Source: an uncultured Spartobacteria bacterium
Lineage (GTDB): Bacteria; Verrucomicrobiota; Verrucomicrobiia; Chthoniobacterales; UBA6821
Assembly (NCBI GenBank): GCA_903831635.1
Contig: CAIKYN010000401.1
Span: 1 to 7,638 of the forward strand
Direction of reading: 5' to 3'
Length of the DNA stretch: 7,638 nucleotides
The notes below the pieces were generated by a model. That model searched no databases and was not told the origin of the DNA. It saw only the letters and a program-made list of their open reading frames with translations. Both the position numbers and the translations under genes were made by a program. Below, one piece after another: positions 6,443-7,638 of this stretch. Position 1 is the stretch's first letter. Each line of letters begins with the position of its first letter.

Positions 6443-6492
6443 GTATTATCGGAAAAAGGGTCAGTCCCTAGTATTGACGCTTGGGATAATAC
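6443..6492. repeat. Inverted repeat and hairpin between convergent genes
   Basis: GTATTATC (6443-6450) and GATAATAC (6485-6492) are perfect 8-base inverted arms. Between them AGGG TCAGT CCCT (6457-6469) makes a small hairpin. On the minus strand that hairpin is followed by TTTTT (bases 6453-6457), which is the layout of a weak terminator for the hydrolase gene. The arrangement also resembles REP-like palindromic elements, without proof. Confidence 0.45.
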
Positions 6493-6502
6493 TGCCGTTT
6501 CC

Positions 6503-7474
6503 TTATCCCCCCTGATCTAAAAGCCTCCCGCAAAACTCCACCGCACGGGTTTCTGACCAGTATTCCTTCCCGAGGGTGAGGAAGCCGAGGTGGCCGCCGC
6601 TTTTGGGAAGTTCGAGGAACAGGTGTGGGTTAGCTTCGGCTTCTTCCCTTGGAAAACATTCGGGCCCGAGGAATGGATCGTTGAGCGCATTGACCAGAAG
6701 CGTCGGTACAGAGATCCCTCGAAGTGAGGTCTTACTGCTGGCCTTGGCCCAATAATCCTCGGCACTGAGAAAACCATTCAGCGGTGCGGTGTAGGTTCCG
6801 TCAAATTCACGGAAGGTCCGAATGTGATCGAGTCCCTCGGAGGAAATGCCTTTGGGAAACATCGCGGCCTTCTCTTTAATTTTTCGACGGAGATCCCGCA
6901 TAAAGTGATTCATGTAGATGCTGTTGATACGGCTCTCCAAGACCTTGGCACTGGAGGCGAGATCGCACGGCACGGAGAAGGCCACCGCTCCCTTGATGCT
7001 CGGGTGAATTGCTGCACCCTGATCGCCGAGGTATTTAAGGGTGAGGTTTCCTCCGATGCTGAAGCCGACCAAGACGATGTTTTGGTAAGTACCTGCGGCA
7101 TGGTTGATCACGCACTGAAGATCTTCCCAGGCGCCACTGTGATAGGTGCGCAGGAGACGATTCATCTCCCCGCTGCAGCCTCGGAGATTCCAGGCAAGGG
7201 TATCCCATCCGGTTCGATGGAAGGCGGTAGCCATTCCCTGGACGGAAGCATTCGTGGAATTCCCCTCCAGCCCATGGGTGATAATGACAAGGGACTGCGA
7301 GCGGTGATCGCGATTCCAATCGAGATCGAGAAAATCGCCATCAGGAGTCTCGATGCGTTCCCTCTCGTTGGTGATCGTGGGTACACGCCTCAACAGAACG
7401 GGTAGGATCGTCTGGAGATGCCCATTACTCAAACCCCATGGTGCTCTGTAGGTGGAGGATGCAAGCAGGGGCAT
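6503..7474 (-). CDS. Alpha/beta hydrolase, YheT family
   Basis: This 323-residue protein belongs to the YheT/COG0429 group of alpha/beta hydrolases. Its members are cytoplasmic or membrane-associated esterase-like enzymes with poorly known substrates. The opening YRAPWGLSNGHLQTILPVLLRR is the group's signature N-terminus. The oxyanion-region motif THGLEGN lies at 66-72. The nucleophile elbow GFSIGG gives Ser139. NALNDPF gives Asp266 and SGGHLGF gives His295, so the catalytic triad is complete. The length is normal for the family. The start at 7474 keeps the family-typical N-terminus; GTAGG lies four bases upstream, a close but usable ribosome site. The gene converges with the island gene and diverges from the antitoxin gene. 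It is probably an ordinary chromosomal housekeeping gene. The substrate cannot be told from sequence. Confidence 0.92.
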   Translation of the reverse strand: MPLLASSTYRAPWGLSNGHLQTILPVLLRRVPTITNERERIETPDGDFLDLDWNRDHRSQSLVIITHGLEGNSTNASVQGMATAFHRTGWDTLAWNLRGCSGEMNRLLRTYHSGAWEDLQCVINHAAGTYQNIVLVGFSIGGNLTLKYLGDQGAAIHPSIKGAVAFSVPCDLASSAKVLESRINSIYMNHFMRDLRRKIKEKAAMFPKGISSEGLDHIRTFREFDGTYTAPLNGFLSAEDYWAKASSKTSLRGISVPTLLVNALNDPFLGPECFPREEAEANPHLFLELPKSGGHLGFLTLGKEYWSETRAVEFCGRLLDQGG

Positions 7475-7504
7475 AAAACCTACAGGCTAACATCCTACCG
7501 CGAT

Positions 7505-7532
7505 TTGACAATCTAGCTAGTCTGGCTAGATT
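7505..7532 (+). promoter_or_regulatory. Promoter and overlapping operator of the antitoxin gene
   Basis: A perfect -35 box, TTGACA (7505-7510), is followed after 16 bases by TAGATT (7527-7532, four of six to TATAAT). A perfect inverted repeat, AATCTAGC (7510-7517) and GCTAGATT (7525-7532) with a seven-base spacer, fills the space between and overlaps both boxes. Phd/YefM antitoxins are known to repress their own promoters by binding such palindromes, so this is the likely operator. The first base of the ATG (7539) lies seven bases after the -10 box, where transcription would start. Confidence 0.7.
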
Positions 7533-7538
7533 AAAACC

Positions 7539-7638
7539 ATGAACTGGCAATTACAGGATGCAAAGAATCAGCTGAGCGAGGTGGTAAACCGAGCTCTGAC
7601 GGAAGGTCCGCAGACGATCACGCGTCACGGGCATCCCA
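7539..7638 (+). CDS. Phd/YefM-type antitoxin, 3' truncated by window edge
   Basis: Thirty-three residues are visible, opening MNWQLQDAKNQLSEVVNRAL and continuing TEGPQTITRHGHP. This is the characteristic N-terminus of Phd/YefM antitoxins: a short strand, the A-K-x-x-L/F-S-E-V-V helix, then the EGPQ-x-I-T-R-x-G hairpin. These proteins bind DNA as dimers through this domain and neutralise a toxin encoded next to them by their C-terminal tail. This MxWQLQxAK subtype often sits with PIN-domain (VapC-like) toxins, so such a gene is expected just past the window end; that partner is inference. The ATG has no Shine-Dalgarno site and lies where transcription should begin. The gene diverges from the hydrolase gene with a 64-base gap. 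Confidence 0.88.
   Translation, partial: MNWQLQDAKNQLSEVVNRALTEGPQTITRHGHP

Larger units (their letters stand above)
5023..6500. other. AT-rich island of atypical composition
   Basis: Base composition drops sharply. By hand count 5761-5820 has 17 G/C of 60 and 5881-5940 has 16 of 60, against 39 of 60 at 4501-4560 inside the E2 gene and 33 of 60 at 7021-7080 inside the hydrolase. The GC loss is strongest from about 5140 to 6450 and matches the extent of the GYF-domain gene and its flanks. GCTTGGGAT occurs once on each side (4880-4888 and 6479-6487). No integrase or transposase is visible, so acquisition is inferred from composition only. Confidence 0.6.

Noticed and set aside
6824..7405. 193-codon plus-strand frame opposite the hydrolase
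   Set aside because: The minus-strand frame has a full catalytic triad and family signature; this one is its shadow.
1..7638. CRISPR array, tRNA or rRNA gene
   Set aside because: No regularly spaced repeats with spacers and no cloverleaf or rRNA signature was seen on either strand.

Overview
The window looks like a chromosomal stretch from a GC-rich, free-living bacterium. The protein styles (a two-subunit E1 pyruvate dehydrogenase, a RecA without the long acidic tail, weak use of Shine-Dalgarno sites) would fit a Verrucomicrobiota or related PVC-group genome. That assignment is an impression from protein style only, with no marker in the window that proves it.

Layout, left to right. Bases 1-767 are the 3' two thirds of recA, ended by a clear intrinsic terminator at 838-873. 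Bases 1022-4879 hold three genes in one direction for the pyruvate dehydrogenase complex: pdhA (E1 alpha, with a long lysine/alanine-rich N-terminal tail), pdhB (E1 beta) and the E2 acetyltransferase with one lipoyl domain. E1 decarboxylates pyruvate with thiamine diphosphate and passes the acetyl group to the lipoyl arm of E2, which makes acetyl-CoA. The E3 (dihydrolipoamide dehydrogenase) gene is not in the window. Short copies of an octamer, TTCCTGAG, sit in the three intergenic stretches at recA-pdhA and pdhB-E2, including an exact 18-base copy upstream of both pdhA and the E2 gene.

From about 4880 the character changes. First comes a GC-rich stretch full of nested inverted repeats (4878-5022), then an AT-rich island (roughly 5100-6500; hand count 28% G+C at 5761-5820 against 65% at 4501-4560). 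The island carries one gene broken into two overlapping frames. The upstream frame has an N-terminal GYF_2-type domain; the downstream frame has helical repeats and an unrecognised C-terminal region. The join falls on a run of seven A (5671-5677), and reading across it with one extra base restores a second GYF-like domain. It is therefore best viewed as one frameshifted gene of about 383 codons.

The right end returns to moderate GC. A YheT-type alpha/beta hydrolase lies on the minus strand (6503-7474) and converges with the island gene. Diverging from it is the start of a Phd/YefM-type antitoxin gene (7539 to the window end), whose TTGACA promoter overlaps a perfect inverted repeat and appears to give a leaderless mRNA. 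Its toxin partner should lie just beyond the window.

The most interesting items are the split GYF protein and its island, the octamer repeats shared by recA and pdh intergenic regions, the histone-H1-like tail on E1 alpha, and the compact promoter/operator of the antitoxin gene.
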